Assembly: GCA_039566865.1 (NCBI GenBank)
Contig: CM076955.1
Span: forward strand, 126,501-190,500
Length of the DNA stretch: 64,000 nt
Source: Aurelia coerulea
Taxonomy: Eukaryota > Cnidaria > Scyphozoa > Semaeostomeae > Ulmaridae
Direction of reading: 5' to 3'
Notes under the pieces: generated by a model
Told to the model about the DNA's origin: nothing
Seen by the model: only the letters and a program-made list of their open reading frames with translations
The model's database searches: none
Shown: piece after piece, positions 11,101 through 21,900 of the stretch
How positions within the stretch are numbered: the stretch's first letter is position 1
Layout: the number at the start of each line of letters is the position of its first letter
Made by a program: the position numbers and the translations under genes

Positions 11101-12310
11101 ATCGGCCCTGTTTGTGCCTGAAAAACGAAGAACAATATGTCAGCTTTTCACTTTCTAGCTACGAATAACTACCAATTCCCAAGGGAATTCAAATGGGTTC
11201 CGGGGGAATACAGCCAATTCTCAAGAGAATACTACATAGTGGATTACAAAAAGCGCCTACGACTACCACTGGTCTAAAATAGGCTGATTTTGGAAATCCC
11301 TATTTTTGCCCAAAAACAAAGAGCGACAAGTCAGCTTTCCACGTTCTGGCTTTGAATAACTACCAATTCCCAAGGGAATTCAAAACGGGTCCCTGGGGTA
11401 TACAATCAATCCTCAAGGGAATACTACATAGTGGATTGCAAAAAGCACCTACGACTACCACTGGTCTGCAAATAGGCTGATTTTGAAAATCCCTTTTTTG
11501 CCCAGAAACAAAGTGCGACATGTCCGCTTTCTACGTTCTAGCTTTGAATAACTACCAATTCCCAAGGGAATTCAAACGGGTCCCTGGGGTATACAATCAA
11601 TCCTCAAGGGAATACTACATAGTGGATTGCAAAAAGCACCTACGACTACCACTGGTCTGCAAATAGGCTGATTTTGAAGATCCCTATTTTTGCCCAAAAA
11701 CAAAGAGCGATGGGTCAAAATTAGGCCCTTTTGAAAATGCCTAAACTATTTTTCCCAAAAAGTAAGAAAGCATCAGTATGGGTCGCAAAGTTCTGAAAGT
11801 TTGGAGAATATTGATCGTAGAGAATATTATGGCTTTCCTTTCAAATAGAATGCTCGAAGGAAGTTTTGAAGTTTTAAAAGATTTTCCACCTGATCCTGCA
11901 AATGTATTTCACCAAGCATTGGTTTTTTCAAATTTTCAGATTTGGCCAAGAAATAGGCTTACCTTGTTCTTTCAGGTCAAGATTTATGGAAAACATTGAT
12001 TTTTAATTGAATTTAATTAACGTTGTTTCTTATTTTTAAGGTCTTTCTATTGGTTGTCGTGTTTGGTCTTTTCCATGGTTTGATCTACCTGCCGGTACTT
12101 TCGAGTTTCATCGGTCCAGATCCCCATGAAACCGGTAAAAACGAAGTAGAGAATGATGAAACAGAAAAATGGAAAGAAATCAAATGTGTTTCAGGTAATA
12201 AATTATCTTGCATCTACTTAAGTATGACTTTCGCTAATACAGGGTATATCAAAAAAGATATCGGTCAAAAATACAAATTTCTGCAAGGTCTCACAAAAAT
12301 GAGACAATGA
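1..12310 (+). CDS. Patched domain-containing membrane protein, C-terminal exons (5' part outside window)
   Basis: Four exons, 1-122, 1391-1538, 2637-2758 and 12041-12310 (or to 12194 if a following GTAATA donor is used), join in phase to about 219 residues ending at a stop at 12308-12310. The product matches the last five membrane segments of the Patched/PTCHD branch of RND-type permeases. Exon 1 encodes two hydrophobic helices. Exon 2 carries GLSIDYSAH, the place where this family has its GxxxD-type motif. Exon 3 (NIGPAVFNGGFSTFLA) and exon 4 (LFHGLIYLPVLSSFIGP) give the last helices and a charged cytoplasmic tail. Such proteins act in the plasma membrane or endomembranes, probably moving sterols or lipids. 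The subfamily is not certain (PTCHD3-like or a nematode-Ptr-like type), so no symbol is given. The last intron is 9.3 kb and mostly satellite. The gene converges on ACTR8. Confidence 0.85.
524..612. repeat. 22-bp tandem repeat, about 4 copies
   Basis: The unit CTGGACTATAATGACTTATT plus AC is repeated about four times with single-base changes (ACTATAAT/ATTATAAT). It lies in the first intron seen of the Patched-like gene. Nothing else is recognisable in that intron (123-1390). Confidence 0.85.
1391..1538 (+). CDS. Patched-like gene, exon B
   Basis: The acceptor is TTTTTCCAG just before 1391 and the donor is GTAACT at 1539. The exon encodes VAGFMYFWGLTIEIVTSV followed by GLSIDYSAHVGHSFM, the signature helix of the family, and ends in phase 1. 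Confidence 0.88.
1962..1994. mobile_element. Terminal inverted repeat fragment, CAGGGTGTCCCA type
   Basis: The segment ends TTCTGGGACACCCTGTA, the complement of the TA-CAGGGTGTCCCA ends seen on elements at 28057 and 35931. No matching left end is visible nearby, so this is a fragment. It lies in an intron of the Patched-like gene. Confidence 0.45.
2100..2190. repeat. (ATG)n microsatellite
   Basis: About 30 uninterrupted ATG/TGA triplets. They follow a stretch (2003-2100) that looks like the 3' untranslated end of a retroelement, so the array may have grown from an element tail. Confidence 0.95.
2200..2568 (-). mobile_element. 5'-truncated LINE fragment (3' end of RT ORF)
   Basis: Read on the minus strand, about 80 residues carry TTTYGIENIQYRGHLLWSSL, PKEIKDSNTLFEFKRKIKLW and CICRLC. 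These match the conserved C-terminal segment of invertebrate non-LTR retrotransposons (compare YGIKSISFLGPKVWNSLPNE in LINE-1 of this window). An ATT-rich tail at 2195-2216 fits the 3' end. It lies antisense in a Patched-gene intron. Confidence 0.75.
2637..2758 (+). CDS. Patched-like gene, exon C
   Basis: The acceptor is CTTCACAG and the donor is GTAACA at 2759. The G carried over from exon B completes GAG, giving ERAADAISNIGPAVFNGG, a family-typical segment. The exon ends in phase 0. Confidence 0.88.
2852..3506. mobile_element. Inverted-repeat (MITE-like) element with a nested insertion
   Basis: The outer ends AGCCTGCGTGCAAACTCTA (2853) and the complement of TAGAGTCTGCACGCAGGCT (3505) pair. 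An inner stretch of about 60 bp (2882-2942 against 3183-3243) also pairs. Between the right inner and outer arms lies about 240 bp unlike the rest, which I read as a nested insertion. No coding capacity is seen. Confidence 0.75.
3245..3488 (-). mobile_element. Probable LINE 3'-UTR fragment nested in MITE
   Basis: The block AGCCCCGTCAGCCTTCAG...GGGGGCCG resembles the minus-strand 3' UTR of LINE-2 (20107-20150, TTGCCCTTCAGCAGAAGC...GGGGCCCTCC), including the inverted-repeat layout. It interrupts the right arm of the surrounding element. The family assignment is by resemblance only. Confidence 0.45.
3573..11108. repeat. 69-bp satellite array, about 109 copies
   Basis: The unit is GCAAAAAGTAAGGCTATAGC-CTTTGCTTTTTCGGCAAAAT-CGGCCGATTCTGAAAATCCC-TATTTTTGG (split here at hyphens). 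Variants include TATTTT/TATATT/TTTTTT and GATTCT/GATTTT. A few units are internally deleted (about 5084, 6853, 7514, 7624). Because 69 is divisible by 3 and stops are rare, long frames stay open on both strands (for example 8603-11158 + and 4253-7246 -). They encode only the 23-residue repeat and are not taken as genes. The array fills most of the last intron of the Patched-like gene. Confidence 0.98.
11110..11715. repeat. About 192-bp tandem repeat, 3 copies, bordering the satellite
   Basis: ACCAATTCCCAAGGGAATTC recurs at 11171, 11362 and 11554 (spacing 191 and 192). Each unit ends with a segment GATTTTGAAAATCCCTATTT followed by TTGCCCAAAAA, which closely resembles part of the 69-bp unit. 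Confidence 0.9.
12041..12310 (+). CDS. Patched-like gene, last exon
   Basis: The acceptor TATTTTTAAG precedes VFLLVVVFGLFHGLIYLPVL, the terminal helix. A polar tail follows. Reading straight through gives a stop at 12308-12310. A GTAATA at 12195 could instead splice to a short exon that I could not locate, so the last 38 residues are uncertain. Confidence 0.75.
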   Translation, partial: VFLLVVVFGLFHGLIYLPVLSSFIGPDPHETGKNEVENDETEKWKEIKCVSGNKLSCIYLSMTFANTGYIKKDIGQKYKFLQGLTKMRQ

Positions 12311-13229
12311 TTTTATGAAAGCCCGATTGATGTGTTCTTACTTGAAGTATAGTTTTGCAAATCTGGTCTCCAGGCAATTCACAAGGAGTAAGAGAGGAAA
12401 GATCTGTTAAAATGAGATAGCGGTATGTAGTGGGCAGAAGGACACTAACATAGCAAATGTTCATGATGCTGTGATGAGCACATACAGTGTTACCCCGTCA
12501 CTAAGAAATTCGTTTTGTAAAACCAGGCTGCTTGGTTTCTTATAAATATCATATAAATGTTATATCAAACCAAATGTTGGACAATGACTATGGTGCCATC
12601 TGGCAGTCTGTAGTTTCTTATCAGTCAGTCTCTTGCTGGCGCGGTGATGCTGTAAAGCTGTCACAGTAACATTCATAAATGCTTTTATTCGTATGGACAA
12701 TTAGCAATACTGTCGCTAATAAAAACGTTTTTCCCACAAAAACGCTGTCTAGGAAGTTAGCTGCGCCATGTATTGTCCAAATGAATTGTTAAAACAAAAC
12801 ATTTCAATCTTGGCGAGATGGTTTTTGCATAACTAAACCAACGCAAAGGACTTTACTGCTTTTCTGGTGAAAGGACATGCAAGTGCAACTAACATCAAAT
12901 GATACGACGAGAACAGTGTTGAAAAGAAGCGCTACCTCATTTTGACAAATCCTTACTTGCTTCGTGTTTACGAATTTTCCAGAAATCTATTTTGCACAAC
13001 TATATATTGAATAAAAGCACGCGTGTCGGACTTCCACAAAAATCACTAAATCATTTCTCAGACATATCGTTTCAGAGAAATTTGAATTTTACTTTGAAGC
13101 GAGTGAAGGGATTTACCCTGTCAGCTACTTCCCATATTGTTAAGATTCACAACAAACAGTACTTGATGGATTGCAATGTATACAATTTTCCTTGATTTTT
13201 TGGAGATGGATGCATTTTTGTTCATTTTC
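12311..13229. other. Intergenic, no feature recognised
   Basis: This lies downstream of the Patched-like stop. An AATAAA-type hexamer occurs at about 12718 (CTAATAAAAACG). The open frame near 12992-13195 has no recognisable content. Confidence 0.5.
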
Positions 13230-13600
13230 TCCCGTTCTTATGAGCACTGAAAATATAGGTAAATTCGAACTTATAATAATTTAATGGATGGGAACTGCCT
13301 GAAAAAGTGCCTAGAACGCTTGATCAAATCGTTGAGAAACTCCTCGCCCAGCACTTTTTTTCACAAGTGAGAGATATCGTCTTCACATTTAGTTCGATAG
13401 GATTGAATAGCTTAAGTATTTGTTTGAAAATCTATTTCTTATAACCCCTGAGAGAGATCAAATGCCCTTGCGTATTGTTCTATGTAAGAAGCTTCCATAC
13501 GCTTTTAAAAGTATTTTGGCCCTTTTTCAGGCATTTTGCAACCAAGAAATTTTCATAAAAGTGCAAGAAAAGTTTTGAAATAGTTTGATTTTTTCATCTT
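13230..13600. mobile_element. MITE family X, copy A
   Basis: The left part (GAGCACTGAAAATATAGGTA...TGCCTGAAAAAGTGCC...CTTGATCAAATC) is paired in inverted form with TTTTGGCCCTTTTTCAGGCA...AAATTTTCAT on the right. The middle (GAGAGAGATCAAATGCCCTT) recurs in copies B and C. The edges are approximate. Confidence 0.6.
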
Positions 13601-13756
13601 TCAACTAGAATTTGAATCATTTAAGTCTGTCAAGTACTCTGGGTTCTATTAATTTTCTAAAGCGGAATCTTCTTTCTGGCTCCCGTAGTATAATCAGCAC
13701 GATCTCAACAAAACATTTACACGGGGTGAGTCATTAAAACAAACTAGACACTCCGT

Positions 13757-13758
13757 GT

Positions 13759-13846
<88 letters not shown>
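13757..13846. repeat. (ATT)n microsatellite
   Basis: About 29 ATT triplets, uninterrupted. I see nothing else in 13600-14515. Confidence 0.97.
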
Positions 13847-13847
<1 letters not shown>

Positions 13848-14524
13848 TCAAATTATGAGACGTTTTCTTGAAAAAACCCCTGCAAGCCATACCTTCTAAA
13901 CGTGCCTGAAAACACGAACAGATTCATGAATATTCTCCAAAGTTTCTGCCTTACTGCAATGACTTCAACACGTTTCAGCACGGTTGGTTGGGACGATGAA
14001 ATCGCCCAGGAAGATGTTACAATGCTCCCAGCAATGAGGATGACACGTGCTGATGTATGTAAAGTCATTGTTGTAATGCAGAAATTTGGTCGTGATTTTA
14101 AGCATGTTTTGGAGTTTTCTCGAAAGAGTTTTCTTGAGTTTTCATAATTTCGTAGTTTCAAAGCAGAGTAGCGGATTCTTGTATGTTACCATCATACTCT
14201 AATTCTGCCATTGTTCAATTTAACTATCATCTGCTTGCTTTACAGAAAGTTGATTTTGATGCTTTTGATCGTTTCAACGTGATATCATTACATTTAGGTG
14301 AAGAAAATTCAAACGATAGCCAACTATTAATGATGGAGTCAAAATCTTCGAAAGTCGTTGAAAATGCCTGAGATTTGATTGGCCTGTTCAGTTCTTTGAT
14401 TCATACCGGATGTTGCACACAAGTTGAAGACGTTTGAACAATCGTAGTACCTAGAGCAGTGGGTTGATTTGAACTAATCGGAAATTGCTTGATAGCAGAA
14501 AACTGTGGTATGTCTTGATTTCTC

Positions 14525-14890
14525 TTGTGTTCATACCAGTATGGAAAATATAGGTAAATTCGACACTACAAGAATCTTTCGTTAGCAAAAATACCTCAAA
14601 AAGGATGTAAAACACTTGATCAAATCATAAAGAAACTTATCACATTGAACAAAAAAAGAACAGTTGTTCACGGGCACCGGTTGTCGTCTGCACATTTATT
14701 GCAACGAGATCACAAATCCTTAGCAAATTCTTTCATTTAACAGTTTTTTTTTTCATTTTGGCTATAACTCTTGAGAGAGATAAGATGCCTTAAAATGCCT
14801 CATTCGAACGAGAGTTGCAGGCCCTATTTCAAACATTTCACAGTCAAAAAATTTTCGTAATTCGAATTGAGCTTTCTTTCCATTGTGCAT
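14525..14890. mobile_element. MITE family X, copy B (diverged)
   Basis: It shares TATGGAAAATATAGGTAAAT, ACTTGATCAAATC and GAGAGAGATAAGATGCC with copies at 13230 and 35095, in the same order. It is more diverged than the other two. Confidence 0.5.
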
Positions 14891-15757
14891 AAACTTTGAG
14901 AAAATCGAAAAAATAGTTCATTCTTTGTGCAGTCAACCGATTTTCGATTTTCAAATCCATCCAATTCATTAAAATCCATCCAATTCATTCAAATCCATCC
15001 AGTACTCTAGGTATTACATTATTCAAACGCCTGGGCTCTTTTTGGCTTACCCAGTATTTTGACATTTTTTCAGTTTGGTTTGTAGAGTTTAAAAGCTTTG
15101 TATTTTTATGTTAGTGATATTCAACGCAACATTTAGAAAACGCAGCAGATTTCATTAGCTACCAAGACATTTTTATTGAATGCATTGTTTACAACTTGCC
15201 TCTTCTTAATTCTCTACTCTGCTATGGTTTTTTCAATCATTGGGTTTGGTCTGACATCATTAAACCTCCTAAGTGTCTTTAATCTGAACTCAACCAAATC
15301 TTGTTCTTGTTTAGTTTCCTGTCTGCATTTGGGTACGATCCTTGGCAGCAAGAGATATGCAACATTTCCCTGAAAAGGATAACAATCTTCAGAAATTACC
15401 ATTCTCTTGCATGCATTCTATAAAATATATCAACCAAATTTTTTAATCTTACTGCTCATTACTTCAATAACAGGTCGAAACATCAACTAAGGAGGCCAAA
15501 TCGAGATGTAAGATTCCTTTAGTTACAGTTCAACTTTGATAAATGGCCTTAAAGTTTGACTGACTATATTGCACCACCTACTCGCCTTATGATAATAAAG
15601 AACAATAACAAAATTGTGAATTACTTTCCTCTGAGACCATAAAAATGTCAGAAAACGACAATGTACTGTATCTAATCCACCGTAAAAACGACAAGAGTCT
15701 GACAAATCTGACTAAATAAGAGAATGAAATGGGAAATAGAAGTAAAAAAAACTTACT
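14891..15757. other. Intergenic between the Patched-like gene and ACTR8 3' ends
   Basis: A short direct repeat (CAATTCATTAAAATCCATCC, about 14958-15000) is visible. No gene is recognised. This region probably includes the ACTR8 3' UTR. Confidence 0.4.
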
Positions 15758-15922
15758 TTATTGTTTCTCTAAATTGGATGACCACTGAAATGCACATTTT
15801 TCTCTCAAAATTCTGGTCCCATAAGAATTAAATTCTTTTTGAGTAATCCAAAGTTCTTGAGCACTATCCAAAATACTCAAAACAGTTCCACCTTTCCAAC
15901 AAAGTGTCCTTGCATCCATGTC
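15758..15922 (-). CDS. ACTR8: ACTR8 exon 13 (stop)
   Basis: 54 codons then TAA at 15760-15758: DMDARTLCWKGGTVLSILDS, AQELWITQKEF, GTRILREKCAFQW. This is the conserved C-terminus, with five extra residues after SSN. Confidence 0.97.
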   Translation of the reverse strand, partial: DMDARTLCWKGGTVLSILDSAQELWITQKEFNSYGTRILREKCAFQWSSNLEKQ

Positions 15923-18900
15923 CTTTCAAAAGAATAAATAATAAATAAGTATTCATTTTATGGGGTCTCCCTTATACAATAAGAAGCCAATGCTGCCATA
16001 TTCGCATTAACGTAAATCACGCAAATTTAATGAACCGTAATTCCTTGTTTAATGTTTTCCAATAATAAGGTAATTTTACGTCGTTACGTCGTTGAAAGTA
16101 TCTTATCGTTGACGTTGTAAATGTTAATTGCAAAATTAGAATATTATTGAGTTATTAAAGAAGAGAATTGATACGTTTGAAAGTGTACCTGGGGGAAGTA
16201 CTCCTATACTTAACCGTACGGAATTTGCTGCTCAATAGGAAGTCCTTGTTTGATGAAAATTATGGGACAGGAGGGCATTATAATTGAATTATGTGACAGC
16301 GTGTCATAAGCAAAAAATTAATTTACCAGAAGGCATGTTTCATTCTCTGATACAAGAAAGGTTATTCACTGTAATTCTGAAGGACACAGAGACAATTGGC
16401 AATGTATTTTTACTTCTCTTGGAACCATCGATTCTGGCTAGATCGAAGCACGACTAAAAGCAACATTTATGGAACTGTAAGGACTACGGAGAGAAGGGTT
16501 TTCCACATATTCATGCCACTTTCCTTGTCAAGTACTGCCCGTGGTGGTCTAGAGCTTTATCATTTGACATTCTAAGGATGGTTCACTTTTGATTCAAATT
16601 TTATCATAATTGGTGACCTAAATCTTACACCAGATAACTTACATCTAAAAACTATTTGTAGCACTTTGGGCCTTTCAAACCTCATAAAAGAACCCACCTG
16701 CTTTAAACCAAATTGTACTCCATCATCAATTGATGCTATTCTTGCTAATCATAAAACTCAATTTAAACACAGTAAAGCAATTGAAACTAGCATAAGTGAT
16801 TATCACAAAATGATTTTAACTGCCTGGAAATCCCATCTCCCAAAGCATCATGCTAAATTTATATATTATAGAGATTTCAAAAATTTTAGTGAAGACTCCT
16901 TCCTCCAGCATCTGCAACAAGCACCTTTCCAACTTTGTGATAACTCAAATAGTGCTGAGGACTCCTTTAAGGTCTTTGAAAAGATCTTCTGCTCTGTTGT
17001 TAATTTACATGCTCCTCTGAAAAAGAGGTTAGTCAGGGCAAACAACAAACCTCTATCAACTGTGCACCGGAAAGCAATTAAACTTAGAACAAAACTCAAG
17101 AACAAATACAACAAAAACAGTACACAAAGCAACTTTGAAAAATACAAAAAGCAAAGAAATCATTGTGCTAATTTAAGACAAAGATTTAAATCAGATTACT
17201 TCAGAAAAATTTGTCAAAATGGTACTTTAGACTCAAAATTATTTTGGAAAAAGATAAAACCATACTTGTTTGGGAAAAATCATGGTGATTCAGACATCTG
17301 TCTGTCAGAGAATGATTCGCTAATCACTGACCCAAAAAACATTGCTGAAATCATGAACAAATACTTCATCAGTGTTGGCCAGAACACAGATCAAATCAAC
17401 ACAAAAGAGGATTCCAATCCATCTCTGCACCAAATCATTAAGATGTTTGAAAAACATACCAGCATAATCGGTATAAAAAACAACTTGAAACACAAGATGC
17501 CTTTTGAATTCCAACCTATTACTAAAGAAAGGTTAAATGAAATTATCCTAAATCTTGACCACAAAAAAGCTTGTGGCCATGATATGATAAGTGCTAAATT
17601 CTTAAAGCTCTCAGTGGACATCATTTCAGGGCCTTTGGTAAATATTTTAAACAAATGCATCGTTCAAGGAACATTTCCCAGTTTGATGAAAATGGCAGTT
17701 GTTTCTCCTGTGTACAAAAAGAAAGATCCTTTCAACAAAGAAAATTATCGACCAATTAGTGTTCTGACAGCTCTCTCTAAAGTCTTTGAAAAGGCAATAG
17801 AACTCCAACTATCTCCATTTCTCAACAGGAACTTCTCCAATTTCTTATGTGCCTACAGAAAACATTTTTCATCCCAGCATGCTTTAATAAGATTAATAGA
17901 AGAATGGAAAACTAGTCTGGAAGCTAACAAACTCATTGCAGCTGTACTCATGGATTTATCCAAAGCCTTTGACAGCCTCCCCATAAATCTACTAATTGCC
18001 AAATTGGATGCTTATGGAGTTGGTATAAATTCAGTCAAATTATTAAAAAGCTATCTCACAAACAGAAAACAAATGGTGAAGGTAAACGGGTACTTTAGTT
18101 CATGGGGGCCACTTAGTCAAGGAGTACCTCAAGGTTCAATACTTGGACCATTGCTCTTCAACCTCTTTATTAATGATATCTTTCTGTTCATCCAGAAGGG
18201 TTCCCTATGTAATTTCGCAGATGATAACACAATTTCGATTTCTGCTGAGAATGCTGATGATCTCTATAGACTAGTGCAACTTAACACCAATAAATGCATT
18301 AACTGGTTCAAGTCAAATCATATGACAGCCAACCCATCTAAATTTCAGTCAATGATTGTTGGCAAAAATGATAACCAAATTAAAGAATTTCAAATAAACA
18401 ATAATTTCAAAATAAACGTGAGTAATGAAGTAACTCTACTTGGAATTCAAATTGACTAACAACTAAAATTTGACTCACATATCGATAATATCTGTAAAAA
18501 AGCTGCCATGCAGCTAAACGCAATCAAAAGACTAGCTAGATTCATGGGTAACAAAGAGAGACAAGTAATCGTGAATTCTTTCATTCTTTGTCACTTCAAT
18601 TACTGTCCCCTTATCTGGTTATTTTGCAGTAATTCAAGCCAAAAGAAAATCGAGAAAGTCAACGAGAGGGCCCTACGATTAGCACTCTCAGATTATGCTT
18701 CATCATATAGTAATCTCCTAATCAAGGCCGAATCTACTACAATTCATATTCATTCTATTAGGCTATTGGCACTTGAAATTTACAAAACTTTGCACAACTT
18801 AAATCCAGCATTTATGAAAGATTATTTTCTCCCAAAATCAACCAGCTATAATCTTCGAAAAAATGACATTCTAGTTGTTCCTAAAGTCAAAAGTACAAAC

Positions 18901-21900
18901 TATGGCATAAAATCGATTAGCTTTTTGGGTCCAAAGGTTTGGAATTCTCTTCCAAATGAAATAAAGTCATCCAAAAATGCATATCAATTCAAAATTCTCA
19001 TAAAAGATTGGTTTTTCAACAATCAATGCGCCTGCAACGCTTGCAGTCAATAAGTTCCATAATGCAATCTCTAAAATTGCTTCATGTTAGTGTATATTAG
19101 TGCTCACACTATCGTAAAACTAACATTAAATAAGGTATTATTATTATTATATATTATTATTATTATTATGTTTCACTCTACAAATGGTTAAAGTTTACAA
19201 TTACGTTGTTGTTTGTTTTGTTTGTATGAATGTTAGGAATAGCAACAATAAATGTTCATACCTTTGGTCGTGTTATGACTTCAATTTGATCTCTCATGAA
19301 TTGATAGTTTACTGGCAACTGTGCTTGTAATCTTCGTAATAAAAAGTTATCAGTTCCTTTAAATTGCATTCCTCCACCAACTACCAATATTGTACTGTAC
19401 ATCTTTCTTCTTGTTTCATAATTCCCTTTAAAAAATCGCAACAAATTGTCATTGAAACGATTGTCATTGATCTTGAGGAGGTTATCGAGGGTCAGTTGCT
19501 ACGAACTTCAATGACAGTTTACAAACCAAAGGCACAGACTTTCTGCCCAAACAAAAAGTCCCATAAATTGAGGAAAAACGAAGTGCTAAATCAAGCGTAA
19601 GTAAGAAATTAGAATATCAGAAACCTTTTCATATGAATTACATAAAATGCCAAAAACATTCTCGTTGATGACTTCATTTCAATAATCCTGAAATGTGAAA
19701 CAAGCAAGCTCCCCTTCCGGCGCTGATACGATGGCAACAGAGCACAGGTTGGGCACTTGAAATAAAAACACATCCGAATCGTACACAACTGGAAGCTCAG
19801 ATCTGTGGACTAAAACTAAACAGCAATCTGGGGATGGGAATTCCTTTTTTTGCTTCGCTTTCTGTAGAATAATTTAATTCTAATTTTTCTGGTGTATTTT
19901 CCACCAATGAAGAATGGTAGAAATCGGTGAATTGGCAGGGAAACGAAGTTCAATGAGGAAGCAAAGAGCAAGAATTGCGACGATAATCATGTTTATTGTT
20001 AATATTTCATTCCAAGATGAATCAAGACAAATCCAAGTTAATAATTTGTCGTAATTATTAACTTGGATTTGTCTTGATTTTTCTTTCATATTTCATTCTT
20101 TTAAGGAGGGTTGCCCTTCAGCAGAAGCTGTTTTTCAAGGGGCCCTCCAATAAAAACTTAATTACAATATACAGCTAAAATAACCTATCACTAAAAAACC
20201 ATAACTTAAAAACCCTATTTACAATTATGCAATATTTACAATAGAAAGAAAAATTAACCCTTTATTGACTTTTTAAAACCATTCAGGGAGGATGCCGTCT
20301 TAGATTCAGCTGGGAGGCTATTCCATAGTTTAGCTCCCCGGAAAGAAAAGCATTTTTGCCCATTTGTTGACTTTTTCTTTGGCGACCTTAAATCAGTTTC
20401 AGTATTCCTGAGACTGCGGGAGGAACTTGTTGAGTTTTTGATAAAAAGGTTACACAGGTATTGTGGAGCCAAATCATTGAGCGACTTGAAGACCATCATT
20501 TTAGACTCAACATCAATGAGTTCTACGATAGTCTTCCAGCCCAACTCCTCGATAAGTTGTCTGCTTGGGGTTTCAAAGCTGCTATTTGTAATTATTCTAG
20601 CAGCACGATTTTGAAGCTTTTGCAACTGGTTTATGTCTGTAGAACCAGCACAACCCCAAACAGAACAACAATATCGAAAATGGGGCTCAACAAAGCCTGT
20701 GTAAAGAGTTTTCAAACTCTCCTTAGGTAGAAAAGACTTAGCATGTCTTAAAAAGCCGATTGCCCTGGAGACCTTGGTAGAAACTGCCTTAATTTGCTCC
20801 TTCCAGTCCAAAGAGCTATCGATTTGTACTCCAAGGTACTTTGTCTTTTGAACTACTTCGAGCTCATTGTCACGTATTTTCAGTTCCAAGACTTCGTTTC
20901 GAATTTTGAGAGAGTTGTGTTTCTGCTTTGTAGATATAAGCATTGAATGAGTTTTTGCTACATTCAAGGACAGCTTATTGCCTTGCAGCCAAGTGTCCAG
21001 TTTTCTAAGATCACTGTTTATAGCCTCATTCAACTGAGTCAAATTGTTCGACTGTTGGCACAGACTGGTATCATCAGCATACATAGTCACAGAGGAATCT
21101 TGGACAGCCTGGGGAAGATCGTTGATATAGATGAGGAAGAGAAGGGGGCCAAGGCATGACCCCTGTGGGACTCCCACTTCTATTTCCTGGATATCTGAAT
21201 CAACACCGTTAACCCTACAGAATTGTTTGCGGTTGGATAGGTAGGACCTAAACCAAGATAGCTCTCGCTGCTGCACGCCATAAAGTTCGAGCTTTTTACA
21301 AAGAATGTCGTGGTCGACCGTATCAAAAGCTTTTTTCAGGTCAATAAACACTAATCCCACCAATTTACCGAGATCAAGCCCATTGTACCAATCATCGTTC
21401 CTTTTAAGCAAACAAGTCAACGTGGAGTGAAGGCGTAAAAACCCAGATTGGTCAGCTGTGAAAAGGCCATTTCCTTTCATATGCTGGAATGAAATGCTTG
21501 GAATGAAATATTAACAATGAACATGATTATTGTCGCAATTCTTGCTCTTCGCTTCCTCATTAAACAATGAAGAATGAAGAATGATAAACATAAAATTAGT
21601 TTCAATGAACAAGGAAATAGACAGAAAAGACTTTTGTAGAGGGAAAAAGATGAATGAAATAATTTACCACAACAGTCAATGCTGTACAAGATAGCCTGAT
21701 CCAAACCAAGTCCTTCCATTTCTAATGGGCCTAATTTTGATGAGGTCCGATTTGATTCTCCTGGTCTCGAATGACTTAAAGGTGATGCTGTTGCCTCAGA
21801 CCTTTCGCCTATTTCACTCGTATTGTCAACGTCTGTTTTCCCTTTTTTCGCACTTGGCTCTCTAAACTGAACCTGAAGAGAATACAATAGATCGATAAAA

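Noticed and set aside
8603..11158. 851-codon plus-strand repeat frame
   Set aside because: Same satellite. The start codon is just a mutated unit, and the end is where the array stops.
11778..11999. 73-codon plus-strand frame in the Patched-like intron
   Set aside because: No recognisable content and no need for an extra exon between exons C and D, which join in phase.
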